Shown piece after piece: positions 62,262 through 64,000 of a stretch of DNA of 64,000 nucleotides. Numbering within the stretch: the first letter of the stretch is position 1; each line of letters opens with the position of its first letter. This DNA is from Pyrenophora tritici-repentis. Lineage: Eukaryota > Ascomycota > Dothideomycetes > Pleosporales > Pleosporaceae. The notes under the pieces are model-generated. The model was not told the origin of the DNA. It searched no databases and was given only the letters and a program-made list of their open reading frames with translations. Both the position numbers and the translations under genes were made by a program. Location: NCBI RefSeq assembly GCF_003171515.1, contig NC_089391.1, forward strand, positions 4,898,001-4,962,000, given 5' to 3'.

Positions 62262-64000
62262 CAGACTTGTCATTAAGCAAACGCGTTTGAATAGTTTGTT
62301 TGATTTGCTTGACTATAAGCAAATTAAACAAACCAAACGCTGCCTATAGAAATATACAAACAAATCAAACGTACGATCGAAATTTGTTTAGTTTGTTTGA
62401 CTGTTTGACTAATATTACATAGCGAGCTGTTCTATAGATGATGTCCTAAGGTGCTTTAAGATCGACTTTAATGATGTTTTTGAGATAGCGGAGGTAGCAA
62501 TTTCGCGATAGTTTTCTTGTGTTGCATCTAGCTTAGTCATCATATAACTACACGAGCGTCGCTAGCCGTCGATGACCGCTATCTTATATCCCATCTCCCA
62601 TCTTCTATATCGCTGTTAGCCATCTTTTGCAGCTACACTACCGTCTCTACAGCACGTTTTAGTGTTTCTCGTTGCCCAACACGCCGAAAATGCCGCTTCG
62701 TAACCTAAAACGCGCCGCCGAGGGCACCCCCGGCCCCCACGGCCCCCACAAGCGCGCCAAAACAGCTAAAGGCAGTGCATCGCAGCCTATCCTGATGGAC
62801 GATTCGCAGCCTGAGCTGTCTATCCGCACCTCGCCACGTAAAGCCCTAGCTGCTGCAGCAAGCCAGGCCACCGAAGACGCGCCGTTCGAGTCGCAGTTGC
62901 GCGACGCTATACCAGAAGCTACTATACAACCGCCGGCCGAGGGTAGTAGGGCTGCTACGGAGGCTACAAGTGAGGCTATCGAAGGCGGGGATGATACTGG
63001 CTTTGATGACGAGTTTACGGACAACTTTGACGGCATTGATTGGAAGCGTTTACCGCGTTTTACGAAGCCGCTGCGTACGTTGAAGCGCAACAAAAGTTGG
63101 GTATATCAGTACGGTTACCGCGTTGCCTCTCTCCGTGAGCCTCATCGTACGTTCTTTGTTTGCAAATACTGCCATCATCGTAAGATCTTTTGCGCCTATC
63201 CAGAGGTTACAAAGTCGACCAGTAACGCTATCAACCACCTCGCGCAGAAGCTACTTGGCCACGGCTACGATCGCAAGGGCAAACTGGATTCGATTACACT
63301 ACCGCGAGGCCAAACGACGCTTAAGATGATGACCGAGGGCGGTGTCGATGTACCTCAAGGCGTCGCTAACGAGCTCGGAAACTTCGACGTACAGCGCTTT
63401 CGATACGCCGCTGTTACGTGGCTTGTCGACAATAACCACCCTCTCCGCGAGTTCGAAACGCCTGCGTTTAGGCAGATGATAGAGTTTGCCAACCCGGAGG
63501 CAGCTGACGCGCTGTGGGTAAGTCACAACAGTGTAGCTAGCTTCGTGATGAGGCTGTATCGCTATATGGAGCCGCAGGTTGTTCAGATGCTCTCGTCGGC
63601 TATTAGTAAAATCCATATAAGCTTCGATGGCTGGACGACAAAAGGCGGCAAGCGCGGCTTCTTTGGAGTTGTTGCTCATTTTGCTGACGCCGACGGCACT
63701 ATCAGGGACCTACCTATCGCGCTGCCTCAGCTTACGGGCGCCCACACGGGCGAGAGGATAGCTGAAGTTGTTGGCAATATAATCGATGTCTTCGGTATAA
63801 CACGTAGCCAGCTTGGGTACTTTGTGCTCGACAACGCGTACGCTAACGACACCGCCGTCACCAAACTCGCCCAACGCTTTGAATTTACAGCAAGCCATCA
63901 CCGCCTCCGCTGCGGCCCTCACACACTTAACTTAGTCGGACAGATGATTATCTTCGGCTTTGATAAGGACGCGTACGATAATGATCAGGACGAGCACAAA
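62262..64000 (+). mobile_element. hAT-7, runs off the right edge
   Basis: Begins CAGACTTGTCATTAAGCAAA with GTTTGTTTGATTTG subterminal repeats to about 62400, inserted in hAT-6. The left flank is CCAGTAAT (62254-62261); the right end is outside the window. Confidence 0.78.
62690..64000 (+). CDS. hAT-7 transposase, N-terminal 437 codons (partial)
   Basis: An open frame from MPLRNLKRAAEG to the edge with no stop. A basic and Pro-rich lead and an acidic stretch come before NFDGIDWKRLPRFTKPL, a BED-like finger (FFVCKYCHHRKIF ... AINHLAQKLLGH), NHPLREFETPAFRQMIEFAN, the catalytic ISFDGWTTKGGKRGFFGV, FVLDNAYANDTAV and RLRCGPHTLNLVGQ. It is a close relative of hAT-1 (shared block order and wording), with all residues seen so far intact. 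The Trp motif and catalytic Glu lie beyond the window. Potentially functional. Confidence 0.9.
   Translation, partial: MPLRNLKRAAEGTPGPHGPHKRAKTAKGSASQPILMDDSQPELSIRTSPRKALAAAASQATEDAPFESQLRDAIPEATIQPPAEGSRAATEATSEAIEGGDDTGFDDEFTDNFDGIDWKRLPRFTKPLRTLKRNKSWVYQYGYRVASLREPHRTFFVCKYCHHRKIFCAYPEVTKSTSNAINHLAQKLLGHGYDRKGKLDSITLPRGQTTLKMMTEGGVDVPQGVANELGNFDVQRFRYAAVTWLVDNNHPLREFETPAFRQMIEFANPEAADALWVSHNSVASFVMRLYRYMEPQVVQMLSSAISKIHISFDGWTTKGGKRGFFGVVAHFADADGTIRDLPIALPQLTGAHTGERIAEVVGNIIDVFGITRSQLGYFVLDNAYANDTAVTKLAQRFEFTASHHRLRCGPHTLNLVGQMIIFGFDKDAYDNDQDEHK

Noticed and set aside
13194..64000. Starship-type giant mobile element
   Set aside because: No tyrosine-recombinase captain (DUF3435-like) gene or cargo set was seen; the block is explained by separate nested transposons.
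1..64000. tRNA or rRNA genes
   Set aside because: None could be recognised by eye; the tRNA-like matches are short primer-site complements next to LTRs.

Overview
The window looks like nuclear DNA of a filamentous ascomycete, most likely a plant-associated Dothideomycete (Pleosporales-like). The reasons are short spliceosomal introns (about 46-110 bp), a Zn2Cys6 regulator, secreted hydrolases, small cysteine-rich secreted proteins, and fungal pogo, Tc1, hAT, Copia and chromovirus elements, some with TGG-to-TAG changes that look like repeat-induced point mutation (RIP). The taxon is inferred; no rRNA or tRNA gene was seen.

Positions 1-12500 are a low-repeat gene zone. It holds a possible exon at the left edge, a solo LTR, a secreted pepsin-fold protein whose first catalytic Asp is missing, and what looks like a small sugar-utilisation cluster: an MFS sugar transporter and a Zn2Cys6 factor transcribed divergently from a 562-bp gap, followed by a secreted GH27 alpha-galactosidase ending in KDEL. 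Two small secreted six-cysteine proteins (63 and 86 aa) follow, next to the repeat boundary.

From 13194 to 64000 nearly everything is nested transposons. A pogo element with perfect 45-bp TIRs abuts a 3.4-kb Tc1-type element whose long TIRs enclose both a DD34E transposase and a convergent 564-aa protein of unknown function. Then comes an intact hAT (hAT-2, TSD GCCTCTCG) inside an otherwise open hAT (hAT-1). From 26387 to 53565 lies a large inverted duplication with about 5 kb of near-identical arms and a 4.8-kb loop. Its inner right junction sits exactly on a hAT terminus. The left arm also carries a full Copia element (solo LTR in the right arm) and a Ty3/gypsy chromovirus (absent from the right arm), so events can be ordered. 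The loop holds a prolyl-4-hydroxylase-like gene, a minisatellite, pogo and LINE relics and LTRs.

From 53566 to the right edge are hAT-4, a retrotransposon gag broken by MITEs, and three stacked hATs (hAT-5, -6, -7); hAT-7 runs off the window. Two MITE families (162 and 128 bp) with 8-bp TSDs share their TIR with hAT-5, its likely autonomous partner, and every copy lies inside another transposon's coding region. The chromovirus shows three recognisable devices: a self-complementary primer site, a possible -1 frameshift site with hairpin at gag/pol, and a C-terminal chromodomain.
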